Positions 1-9,634 of a stretch of 13,392 nucleotides of DNA are shown here, one piece after another. The stretch comes from Mucidula mucida. Taxonomy: Eukaryota; Basidiomycota; Agaricomycetes; Agaricales; Physalacriaceae. Position 1 is the stretch's first letter. The number at the start of each line of letters is the position of its first letter. The position numbers were made by a program, and so were the translations under genes. The notes below the pieces were generated by a model that saw only the letters and a list, made by a program, of their open reading frames with translations, did not search any database and was not told the DNA's origin. The stretch covers positions 1 to 13,392 of the forward strand of contig JADNYV010000894.1 of assembly GCA_015501055.1 (NCBI GenBank). The letters run 5' to 3'.

Positions 1-214
1 AGGAGGAGTTAGCTTGGTTAGTTACCGAGTCTCCCTTGAGTGCCTTCCGCGCGTCGGATCTACCCGTATGGCTCAATAGAGATCCGACCGTATATCCAAG
101 TTACATATGCGTGGTACTACTGTGAGGGTTGAAGTCAGTCTGGATGGTCCTTTCTTATGTTCTAATTCGGTCATTGCAATATAGATACATCGATAAATCT
201 AAACCACTGTCCTG
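1..214. other. 3' flank of the gluconokinase gene, no gene seen
   Basis: This 214 bp stretch lies downstream of the gluconokinase stop codon and reaches the left edge. No reading frame in it resembles a known protein, and I see no tRNA-like fold or repeat. It probably holds the gluconokinase 3' UTR and poly(A) site and possibly the flank of a gene outside the window. Confidence 0.5.
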
Positions 215-801
215 TCACTTTCGCAGCTCCAATAAACCTTGTATCGCCTTCTCCGTCTGAATCTCGGTGGAATCCTCCACAGATACGACGACAACATCTG
301 ATTCCCCTTCCGGACTCTCCAGCGTCGCGAGTTGACTGTCGAGCATGGTGACCTTCATGAAATGCCCTTGTCTCTTTGACATTCGATCCAGCAGCACCTC
401 ACGCGACCCCTTGATGAACACGAAATATGTCTTTGCCCCAGTTTCTCCTGTCGAGTCTCCCGAGGAGGATTTCCCTCTCAAGATTTCTCGGTAGCATTTT
501 CTCAAGGCGGAGCAAGCCAGGACGACGCTTCCTTTAGCTAGATTCTCTAGACCTGCTTTGCGAATGATCGCTAGCCATGGTTCACGATCTGCATCGTTGA
601 GTGGTATTCCGGCGGACATCTTTGCTACATTTGCAGCTGGATGCAGATCGTCGCCATCGATGAAGGGCATATCGAGGGCAGTTGCTATAGCTTGGCCGAG
701 TGTCGATTTGCCAGTGCCAGAGACACCCTTGTGTAGTTTTAAGTACATGAACAAGATAAAGAGAAGGCACCGACCATGACTATGATGATGGCTGGTTCCA
801 T
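215..801 (-). CDS. Gluconokinase (2 exons)
   Basis: Predicted 179 aa gluconokinase, which phosphorylates D-gluconate to 6-phosphogluconate with ATP and so feeds the cytosolic pentose phosphate pathway. Exon 1 is 801-775 (nine codons, starting MEPAIIIVM) and exon 2 is 727-215. The 47 bp intron (774-728) has donor GTCGGT and acceptor AAG. Splicing joins a hydrophobic beta strand directly to the Walker A loop, giving MGVSGTGKST (P-loop at residues 10-18), the usual start of this family. Further family motifs are GDDLHP (about 34-39), KMSAGIPLND followed by DREPW (about 45-60), CSALRKCYREILR (about 81-93) and RQGHFMKVTMLDSQLATLE (about 128-146). Length matches the usual 175-200 aa, and no signal peptide is present. 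The intron length is not a multiple of three, so the upstream frame changes at the junction. The gene is transcribed divergently from GCN1. Function is confident from motifs; the tiny first exon is inferred from homology logic. Confidence 0.92.
728..774 (-). other. Intron of the gluconokinase gene
   Basis: 47 bp, from GTCGGT to ACAAG. It is placed between the ATG codon ending exon 1 and the GGT codon starting the P-loop. Removing it restores the MGVSGTGKST block; unspliced, the nine-codon first exon is out of frame with the kinase body. Confidence 0.8.
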
Positions 802-1091
802 CGTGGATTGTTGAGGAAATTGCAAGGTCCCCGGAGGAACACAGCGATATCAAGGACAGATTCAAACGGATATCGGCCCGTGCAACCCGACCGATCCTCA
901 CAGCTGAGATGTACAATTCATCTACCAAGACGTTTGGGTGGGACTTCAGAACGCGAAGGGAGACTCCAATCCTGCATTCCACAGAAAGAAAAGATAGAAG
1001 AGCCGCAAAAAGGAGCGGATCCGAACTTCGACTCATGACTTTAGCGTCTGCTTAGGGTTAGGGTTCAACTTTTCTTGACGATCTTCAACAC
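802..1091. promoter_or_regulatory. Divergent promoter region, gluconokinase / GCN1
   Basis: These 290 bp separate the start codons of gluconokinase (minus) and GCN1 (plus) and must hold both promoters and both 5' leaders. I see no clear TATA box next to either start. Recognisable elements are the TTAGGGTTAGGGTT motif at 1052-1065, a near-match to a Gcn4/bZIP site (CGACTCA, 1029-1035; consensus TGACTCA), and a plus-strand upstream ORF (909-1055, internal ATG at 1035) that ends 36 bp before the GCN1 ATG. Being a promoter is inferred from position. Confidence 0.7.
1052..1065 (+). promoter_or_regulatory. Telomere-repeat-like motif, TTAGGGTTAGGGTT
   Basis: Two tandem TTAGGG units plus TT lie 26 bp before the GCN1 start codon. 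TTAGGG is the telomere repeat of most filamentous fungi. Short internal copies are known binding sites for Tbf1/Teb1-type Myb factors in promoters of ribosome and snoRNA genes in several fungi. A regulatory role here is inference; only the motif itself is seen. Confidence 0.4.
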
Positions 1092-4000
1092 ATGTCGACG
1101 ACAAAAAGGCCGTTTGCACGGCTAAAGAGGGCGGCGCCAGCCTCGGAGGGCGTGGATATACAGCAATGGATACTGGGCTCTAGCGCGAATGACTCGGACG
1201 ACGATGAATCGGAGCAAAACCGCCTGGCGGACTGGTCGGATGTGCTGGCGATGGCAGGTCGAATGAGAATTAGCGAGCGCCTACGCTTCATAAAGGAGGA
1301 ATTGTTGACAGCTGGTAAGTATCTCGTAATGTCTGGCTCAATATCTGATTTAAAATCACAAGACTTGACTATTTCGCCGACGATGGATGTCTTTGCACTT
1401 CTCGTAAAGATTTCTGACTCGGAGGCAGAGAAACTAGGGGCCGAAATGCTCAAACAAGTCGGGGACGACGTGAAGGAGAATGTATCGCGCTGGCTGGAGC
1501 ACGAAGTCAAGGGCATAGTTGGACGGTGTGTCCTTATGCGCCCCATCATCCGCTTCTCATCGATGGGTGCAGGTCTACGGCGCCAACGGATCGATACGCA
1601 CTCCTCAGCTGGTGCTGTACGTTATATGCGACTACTTCAGACCCACGGCAGCTTGTATGCATTAGCCGTCTTGTGGAATCTACTGGACCGGAAGGCTTCA
1701 GAAGGGTAAAGAGAGCGCTGAGGGCTACACAGGTCTGCATTTCGCGTCATTCTCTTTCGATTGGCACTGATTTGTTCAATACTTACAGACGGACATAAAC
1801 TTAGTGCTTAAAGTCGAGAGCATCGTACTCATGGCTGCGTGGCTGGTAGCGAATCCCAAGGCAGAACCATCCCAAGAAGTAACGGTGTGCAAATCGTATC
1901 TTCTTAAAAAAATGCAACTCGATCTAAGTATTTCACTGACTAGGAAGGGATTATCAAGATGTACACCGCGCTCTTGACGCGTCACATTGACACGCGCATC
2001 CTTGTGAATTTAATTGGTTCCGGTCGCGTCGTTCAATAACTGAAATATGACTTATAGAACGCGATTACATCTCCCCTTAGCGTTCTTTTCTCGATACAAG
2101 ACATCTGGCTTGCAGCGGAGCGAGCGGTGAACAAGACGCCTACAACTGCTCTACCTGGTATTCTGCGGTCTCTCCACCGACTTAATGACGATCTCACATT
2201 TCACTTAGTATTATCACATTTGTTTTTGGTAAAACCTGATCCTCGTGCTGCCAAGCTTGCCATAATTGCGGCGCGTTCGGCGAATGAAGTCGTAAGGCAG
2301 GAGGCTCTTCACCTGTTCATCTCGTTGTCGAAAAACAAAGACGTCGAGATTCCAGTAGAAGATTTCATCTCTGCTCTTAAAACTTCTACGCCTGAACATC
2401 GTATTTGTTTACTTGACATGATCTCGCATCTTCCACCTGCCAACGGCATTGCTGTAGCAGCGTTGGGTAAGGGTGACGTGCATCTAGGACTAGCGCCTCA
2501 CGTCACATATGCTCTCCAAAACGGAGAAGCCAAGGAAGTCGTAAAGCTCTTGGAGGATGGACTGAAAAGCCCCAGATGGAGGACAAACTACCTTGCACTA
2601 GTCGGCGAGGCTCTTTGGGACTATCCAGGAAAGGATGTCAAGAGTCTTGAGACCGAGATGGAAAAGGTTCTGAAAGGCGGAGGATACGAAGGATGCATTG
2701 CCGCAGCAGTCATCTTGCGACGAAGTGAGTTTTCTCCTTCGTGGCTTCACAAAACGAGGAGACGATGTTTTTTCAGATTCAACGGATCTCAAGAAGAATC
2801 CCGCGTTGGCGAAACCTTTGTTCCTTCGTGATTACAGCAAGCTTACGACAGTTGATGAAGAGCGGTGGCTGCTACGCGCTATTCAAGAGTTTGTTGGCAT
2901 ATTTCGTAAAGACTTAATGAACAGTGATGTCCTACGGTACGCACCATTTCTAGCAAATCGTGTTCAATTCTTTACCTGGTTGCACAGACTTCAAGTTGGT
3001 ACACTTCTTGTCCATGTCGGAGTGCGACGCGGCGATCGACGCGCTGCATTTGATACCGTCAAGAAATGTGCGGTACCAGCAGCTGTACGGGAAGCCATGG
3101 GCAAAAAATGGGCCGTGAAAGAGGGCGAGGAGCATAACTTGGGAAAGGTTTTGATCGCTTCGGTGTCAAATGGAGCAACGGAACCACTTGAAGGAGCCGA
3201 GAAAGCAGAGAATGAGGTTATTGCCTCAGTTGTCGTAGCACATAAACTTGGAGGTCAAGCCGTCTGGGTCGATATGTGCAGACAAGCTGGGGTAGACCCT
3301 GCTAGTGTTGTAGGCAAGAAGGGTGCGGAAGCCGTTGCAATTGTCTGCAATGGAGATGAGGTTCGACTTTCGTGCATTTCTCCCCGTCTTTCTCATATCC
3401 TCTAGGCATGCTTCCCGGCAGCGACCACTCTAGCCTTCGTCAATCCACCGATCGCAGTGCCTCTACTGTTGGCTCAGGCGAAAGCCGATTTCGCCGACGG
3501 CGCAAAATTAACCGATGCAGAATTAGGAATGTGGGCTACTGAAGAAGGAACTGTCTGGGCTGATGGTATTAACTGTTCCTCCTTCCTCATTGGAGTTGAC
3601 TACATGTTCACAGTGTCGGCGGGTTTGCCATCACGGCCTACTAAGTCGAAAGGCAAGGATGCCGAGCTTGAGCGATGGGAAGCTGAAATACGGAAGTCCA
3701 AAAACCAGTCTCATCTTTTGGAGAAACAATTGGCGATGGAGGCGGAAGTGCGAGCCCGTGTAAATCTTGTCAAAAAGCGCATGGAACGTGGGTTGGGCTT
3801 GGTGAAGAGTGTGGTGGAAGCTGGGGCTGTGAGCGGCATTACTGTGATTGGAGGAGAAGGCGATACCTCGGAAGGCACCAGTGTGTCCGATATTGCGAAA
3901 ATGCTCTTAGAAGTTGCAGGCAATCGCTTAGTGCAAAAAATGGTTGGGGACGTGTATTGCGTAAGTTGTTTCCTTATGTTCGCTAGCTTCCTCAGTTGAT

Positions 4001-7000
4001 ATCCTTTCCAGGCATTATCTCAAGTGTGCGAAAGCAGATTCGGACCACTCGCACAGTGGATTGGAGTCGCGACTCTTCGTAGTATCAAAGGCGATGCAGT
4101 CGTGGGCGACGAGTGGAGGGAAGAGAGCGTAGTAGGTACGTTCAGCGAAATGGTTATAAATGGATGGATGCTCACATTTATTTTGGGAAGCTATCGTGAC
4201 CAGATGTCTTTTCCGCCTTCGCTTCCTGGCAGAGCAGAAACCATTTGATCCATCAACTTTCGCGTACGTATTTCCGCTTCTTAAATACGTTCTCCTCAGA
4301 GGCCCTGCGACAATCAAGGAGAGCGAAGGCGACAGCGAGGACGGCAATGAGGACGGGGAGTTGGCGATGCACGTTCTGCAATTCCATTGCGCCATGTGTC
4401 CGTTTTTCTTTCGATCTTCGCAGCTGCGTCCTAAATTCCTGCAGTTTCTGATCCGTCGTATCCTCGGCTAGATACGCTCTCATTACTCTTGACTGAGGGC
4501 TCTGCGGCACCTCATCTTACGCCAATGAAAACAAAGGATACGTTAGTCGAGCTTGCTTCGGCAATCGCCGAGAACGCCACAACTGCTGAAACGAATATCC
4601 TTCTGGCTGGTACCCTTCAGGCGGACGTTGGCGGACGTGGCGCATGCTTGAGAGGTCTACAGGTCTGCAATACATCATAGACCCCCTTCCCCGAAACCGA
4701 TCTAACGACAGCTATAGCCGTTTGATCTTACAGAGCTAGACTTCTCGCCTGCTCTATGGATCGCATGCCACGACTCGGATGAGCCGAATGCGATTCTGGC
4801 CCAAAAGATTTGGGAGGATAATGGTCTAGATGTCCCAGAACGTCTAGATGAAAACATGATGCAATACCTAGGTATGTCTCGTCGCCTTACCTCTTACATT
4901 CTCTTATAGTCTTCGTATAGCCCATTTCGTATCATATGTACGTGCTGCTTCGGCTGCTGCTATTGCGGATGGGTGGCCTGCGTATTCGACTGTTGAGCGA
5001 CTAAAAGCGTTCTACAATGAGAAGGCCAAGGTCCTCGCGCCGGAGTATGATGACTATGTACGTGACAATCTGACTTGATTGCCTCTGTATGCTGAAAGAG
5101 GTTCTCCAGGGCATGGTAATCTCTGAAAGCCTTGGTCGAACCGATCCATGGGAAGCAAGAGTCGCCACAGCACGCGCATTTGAGCTGATTGCGGAAGATG
5201 TCTTCGGTTTCGAAAGTCCGGATGAAGCAAAAGAAAGCAATATCTCTGCCTTCTTTTCCTTCCTGATCAGTTCGGGTGCATTAGGTGATCGCTCTAGTCC
5301 TGTTCGTAGAGGAATGCTCGATGCCGGCGTGAAGGTGCTAGATGTATGCGGAACAGACGCTGGCATCATGTTGATCAAAGTGTTCGAGGCCTATCTAGCG
5401 ACAGCCGACGTCGATATTCCGAAGAAAATCACGCAGAAAAAAGCAAATGACATCCGAGGCGCCGATACCAAGGGACAGGCAGACGAGGAGGCTGAGCGGG
5501 CGGATCACACGAAAGAGGCGGTTGTGATCTTGTTGGGACGCGTCGCAAAATATCTGCCAGCAGGAGATGCCAGGATACCTGGTGTTGTTTCTCGATTGGT
5601 GGATGCTTTGAAAACACCAAGTGAGGCTGTGCAGATGGCTGTAGCAGGCTGCTTAGCTGGTTTGGTCGGCGGTATGAAAGGTTCATCCGTATGTTTAACA
5701 TTTCTTTTGCCATATCCTTCACGTGACTGACGCGCCATCGCAGGAGCTCTCCGAACTCGTCGATTCACTTTTCACACAGGTCGTACAAGCTCCCAAGTAC
5801 GCCGAGCGCCGAGGCGCTGCGTATGGGATCGCAGGCGTTGTCAAAGGTGTTGGCATCGGTGGAATGCGAACATTCCGTGTCATCTCTCGCATACAGGCAG
5901 GAGGCACTTCATGGGAAGCACGTGAAGGAGGCATGTTCTTGATTGAAACGCTCAGTAGCGTTTTGGGAAGAACGTTTGAGCCCTATGTTGCCCCTTTCGT
6001 TCTGCCTCTGTTGCTTCAGGCCTTTGGTGATGCATCTGGTGATGTACGAGAAGCGGCTGGTGACGCAGCCAAGGCAATTATGGGAGGGCTCAGCCCATAT
6101 GGCGTCAAGCTCATCCTTCCCGGCCTACTAGAAGGACTAGAGGAGAAAGCTTGGAGGACCAAGAAAGGCAGTGCAGAACTTTTGGGTATGATGGCGTACT
6201 CTCGTTCAGTGCAGCTCGAGGTGGTCATTCCGCGAATTACCGCGGTCCTTGGTGATTCACACGCACAAGTCCGCACGGCAGCCAACAAAAGTCTCAAGAT
6301 GTTCGGTGACGTTATTGGCAATCCCGAGGTGAAGAAATTGGTCCCGACCCTTCTCAAAGCATTGGTCGACCCAGGGAAGACCAGTGTTGCGCTTAAAGGC
6401 GTTTTGGGTACGACCTTTGTGCACTACATTGATAGGTCTTCGTTGGCGTTGGTGATACCTATTGTCGAACGAGGACTGCGGGACAGAGGCTCGGAAGGCA
6501 AGAAGCGGGCCGTCAGGATCGTTGGAAACCTGGCAGGCCTTACGGACACTGGTGATTTCATCCCATATCTGAGGGGATTAATGCCGTTAGTGCGGATTGT
6601 TCTAGTGGATCCTGTGCCAGAAGCACGAGCCACTGCAGCGAAAGCTCTGGGTACGCTTGTCGAGCGTCTCGGAGAAGCCACATTCCCTGACTTGGTGAAG
6701 GATTTGATGAGAGTGCTGAGGGGAGAGGATGGTAGCGTTGGAGGTGTCGATCGACAAGGAGCCGCCCAGGGTCTCAGTGAAGTGCTTGCCGGGTTGGGAA
6801 TGGAGAGATTGGAAGGCTTACTTCCCGATATCCTACTTAACGTCCGTGCACCGAAACCGGCTGTCAGGGAGGGATTCATGTCCCTTCTGGTCTTTTTGCC
6901 CGCCACATTCGGCGGCCGCTTCGCTGTGCATCTTCCAAAGATCGTTTCACCTATTCTAGCTGGGATGAGGGACATAGAGGAGGGTGTCAGGGAAGCAGCT

Positions 7001-9515
7001 ATGCGTGCTGGGCGTATGATGGTCAACAGTTATGCGAACCGAGCTGTTGAGCTTCTTCTTCCAGAGCTGGAGACTGGGCTGTTTGAGGGTGGATGGAGAA
7101 TCCGTCATTCCTCCATCACTCTCATTGGGGAGTTGCTTTTCAAGGTGTCCGGAATTTCTTCCAAAGATCCTAATGCGCTGGAAGAGGACTCAGCGGACGC
7201 CAATACTACGAGGACTCTGAGTGAAGTTCTGGGTGAGAAGAGGAGAGACAGACTACTGGCCGAGTTATATGTAACGCGACAAGACGGTGTCGCTACCGTT
7301 CGACAAGCCGCTATGGGTATCTGGAAGGCTGTTGTCGGCAACACCCCTAGGACGGTACGGGAAATTTTGGGAGAGCTCGTTTCTTTGATCATCACTTTGC
7401 GAGGAGGTGGAGAAGATGAACTAGAAGAAGCGAGTACAGTTCGTGACTTTCAATTCTGTTAGGCTAACATGTTTGATTTAGACTTCTTCTCGTACCGTTG
7501 CAGAGATTGTCCGCAAGTTTGGGGAACGTATCGTGGGTGACATCATGACTGTGCTGAAGCAAACTATGGAGACTGGAACTGCAAAAGAAAGAGAGGGTGT
7601 TTGCTTGGTGCTTAGTGATGTGATGTATGTCCCGTCATGGTCATGTTCAAGCTGAAGCTATACTGATCTTCCGCCAGGGAGAACGCTTTAGAAGCTCAGC
7701 GCACGCCTCATGAAGACGATATCATAGGCTTAGTTAGGAATGCACTCGTCGATGATGATGCTGGGGTTCGTGCAGCGGCAGCCAGAGTCGGCGCTCGTGG
7801 GGCTGACGAGGCGTTGGTCGGCGCTCTTGAGAAGGAGAGCGACGAGGCGGTTCGCGCTCTCGAAGAGATCATCGGAGTAGGAATTGCCCATCATCTGAAT
7901 ATTTCCTCTCACTAACAGTTTTTTCAGGTCCGAGCAGCAACTGTATTCCCTGCGGTCCTGCCTACTCTCACAAAACGGCCTCTGAGCGTATTCAATGCTC
8001 GCGCTCTTGGAGTACTAGTCCCGGTTGCTGGTTCTTCTGTGGGACGCAGAGTCAATGTCATTCTAAACGCCTTAGTAGAAGCCCACGAATCTGTACGCGC
8101 TGGTACCGCCGCCGACGAACTTGCGGAGGAAGTCGCCAACACAACGGAAAGAGTCATGGAAGCCGTAGACGACGCTGACGGCGTAAGTGGGGTAATGATG
8201 CTTCTCCTTGGATGGGCCAAATCGGACTCTCCAAGTCGTCGCCAGTCGTCCTACGAGTTCCTGAGCATCTTCTCTGCCTCGGCTGGGGAAGAGGCGGCGG
8301 AGGAAGCCGCTGTCTTCAGGATTGACTGGGTCCGACAACTTGTGGGGGCTCTCGAAGACCCTGTTTCCGACGTGGCTCGCTCTGCATCATTTGCAATAAC
8401 AGCATTCGTCAAGGCCATCGACAAGGAAGAATGGGACCCATTAGTTGTTCCTATCCGTCGTGGTCTGGAAGGGCTGAGCGAGTCGGCTGGCGTTTCCTTG
8501 AGCGGCGAGGGTGGTAAAGGAGGATGCCTGGGTGCCCTGGTAGGTGTTGTCATCGCTGGTCTTACTGGTGGAAGCTACGAGCAAAGAGAATGCGCCGCCG
8601 TTAGTATTGGCGAAATCGTCAGACTATGTGCTGGGTCTGGAGGACCGACCTCACCCATCAAACCGCATGTTGTCCCTTTGACTGGGCCGCTGATTCGTGT
8701 AGCCGGAACGCCTCTTCCTCCTGCAGTCAAGAGCGCGGTCATACAGACTCTTGGCAATATGGTGGAGAAGATTTCCGCGTTGGTGAAGCCCTTCTTCCCG
8801 CAGTTGCAGAGAACGTTCGTAAAAGGAGTCAGCGATGCTGGTGGGTCCTTGTTACCTATTTTCGCCTCCTTGACTTGGACTTACGTTCTCCAAAGGTGGC
8901 GTGACTGTGCGTGCAAAATCAGGGCATGCGCTGGGCGTCTTGATGCGCCACGTACCACGTGTAGACCCCGTGATCACCGAACTTATTTCACTTGTAGAGT
9001 CCGGCGGAGGTGCGAGTGCTGTTGACGCATTGGCAGAAGTTGTGCAGAATGCTGCTGCCAATGTTGGAGAGGCGGCGAGGGAGAAATGTCTTAATCTTGT
9101 CAGCGAGTCTTTCCGGTCGTCTGGTGCAGATGGTAAGTCACTCGCGTCATACTCTGGATTCCATGCAAACAGTATTATTTCAGATGGGTTCATCCAGTCC
9201 ATCGCTAGCTTGGTGGTCGCCATTGCCAACGTATGGCCACCAGAGACGCTTCAGTCTATCGTTGACGGTTACCTCGTCTTCGGGACACCTGCAAGTTTGA
9301 TATCATCTCACACGATCCTTGCTCTTCTCGACCCCGACTCAGCACAAGAGTCTGGGAAGCTCTTCCTTGATTTAGGCTCTGGCACATTTAGAAGTGTGGC
9401 ACAGAAAATAGTCGAGAGCGCCAGCAATGAGCGGGTTGCTATCGCCAGGCCGGCTCGAGAAGCACGGGATATATTGAGAAACATGTCCAGCAGTGAATTA
9501 GATGGAATCTTCTAG
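1092..9515 (+). CDS. GCN1: GCN1, HEAT-repeat activator of the Gcn2 eIF2alpha kinase (21 exons)
   Basis: Predicted 2465 aa Gcn1 (yeast and human proteins are about 2670 aa). Gcn1 sits on ribosomes, senses stalling or collision, and binds the RWD domain of Gcn2 so that uncharged tRNA activates eIF2alpha phosphorylation. Exons: 1092-1314, 1363-1525, 1573-1732, 1789-1884, 1944-2003, 2058-2724, 2777-3360, 3406-3565, 3614-3960, 4012-4135, 4191-4397, 4445-4662, 4718-4871, 4921-5057, 5110-5688, 5744-7438, 7482-7624, 7678-7876, 7928-8840, 8896-9132, 9184-9515. They sum to 7398 nt, and all phases agree. Recognised blocks include RLRFLAEQKPFD (exon 11), SDPSYPR (exon 12), YAERRGAAYGIAGVVKG (start of exon 16, the eEF3-like region) and FNARALG (exon 19). 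HEAT repeats run throughout; a charged helix lies at residues about 705-770. The 20 introns are 43-59 bp. Least certain joins: the exon 4/5 donor (1885, alternative 1876) and the exon 5/6 junction. The ATG at 1092 is chosen because the frame is open and acidic right after it, with no better upstream ATG. Confidence 0.95.
3614..3810 (+). other. GCN1: GCN1 charged helical segment (possible ribosome-contact region)
   Basis: The start of exon 9 encodes about residues 705-770: a lysine/arginine/glutamate-rich stretch with RPTKSKGKD, LERWEAEIRKSK, LEKQLAMEAEVRARV and KKRMERG. It interrupts the otherwise hydrophobic HEAT pattern and would form a long charged helix. Yeast Gcn1 has conserved basic clusters needed for polysome binding at a comparable relative position. 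Equating the two is inference without an alignment. Confidence 0.5.
5744..6700 (+). other. GCN1: GCN1 eEF3-like HEAT region
   Basis: The first half of the 1695 bp exon 16 encodes residues about 1294-1610. It opens with the block YAERRGAAYGIAGVVKGVG and carries regular HEAT units such as GDVREAAGDAAKAIM, GDSHAQVRTAANKSL and PVPEARATAAKALGTLVERLG. In characterised Gcn1 proteins this middle part resembles the HEAT domain of elongation factor eEF3 and contacts the ribosome. The right boundary is approximate. Confidence 0.75.
7482..8672 (+). other. GCN1: GCN1 putative Gcn2/Gir2 RWD-binding region
   Basis: In yeast the part that binds RWD domains (Gcn2, Gir2) lies at about 2052-2428 of 2672 residues and depends on one key arginine. 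Counting back from the C terminus, the equivalent here is about residues 1850-2220, exons 17-19. The Arg-Arg pair at residues 2076-2077 (bases 8237-8242, context SPSRRQSSYEF) is a candidate for the critical position. The mapping uses distance only and no alignment. Confidence 0.5.
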
Positions 9516-9634
9516 ATCACGTAGGTTCTTCCTCGTCCAGTCAAGACGCATCCAGTAGTCTTCATACCACAGCCATTTGTAATTTGTATCATAGATTGTA
9601 GCACTGTATCCTAGTATACTTCAATCGTGTCACG
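9516..9634. other. Convergent 3' gap between GCN1 and the unknown gene
   Basis: Only 119 bp separate the GCN1 stop (plus) from the stop of the minus-strand gene at 9635. Both 3' UTRs and both poly(A) sites must fit here or overlap the opposite gene. No hairpin terminator or coding frame is apparent. Confidence 0.6.

Noticed and set aside
1052..1065. TTAGGG repeats as a sign of a telomere or subtelomere
   Set aside because: Only two units are present, and single-copy housekeeping genes continue on both sides; a promoter motif is more likely.
4620..4640. Short direct repeat GCGGACGTTG / GCGGACGTGG
   Set aside because: It lies in GCN1 exon 12, encodes ADVGGRG, and is only a two-copy coding repeat.
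1546..7395. Many antisense and shifted open frames inside GCN1, for example 6424-7026 minus
   Set aside because: They are Ser/Arg/Pro-rich shadows of long GC-balanced exons, with no recognisable domains and no splice logic of their own.
8039..9025. Open frame continuing past 8840 as the GCN1 C terminus
   Set aside because: After 8840 the translation becomes Cys/Arg-rich and loses the HEAT pattern. Splicing 8841-8895 restores GGVTVRAKSGHALG and the full C-terminal region to 9515.
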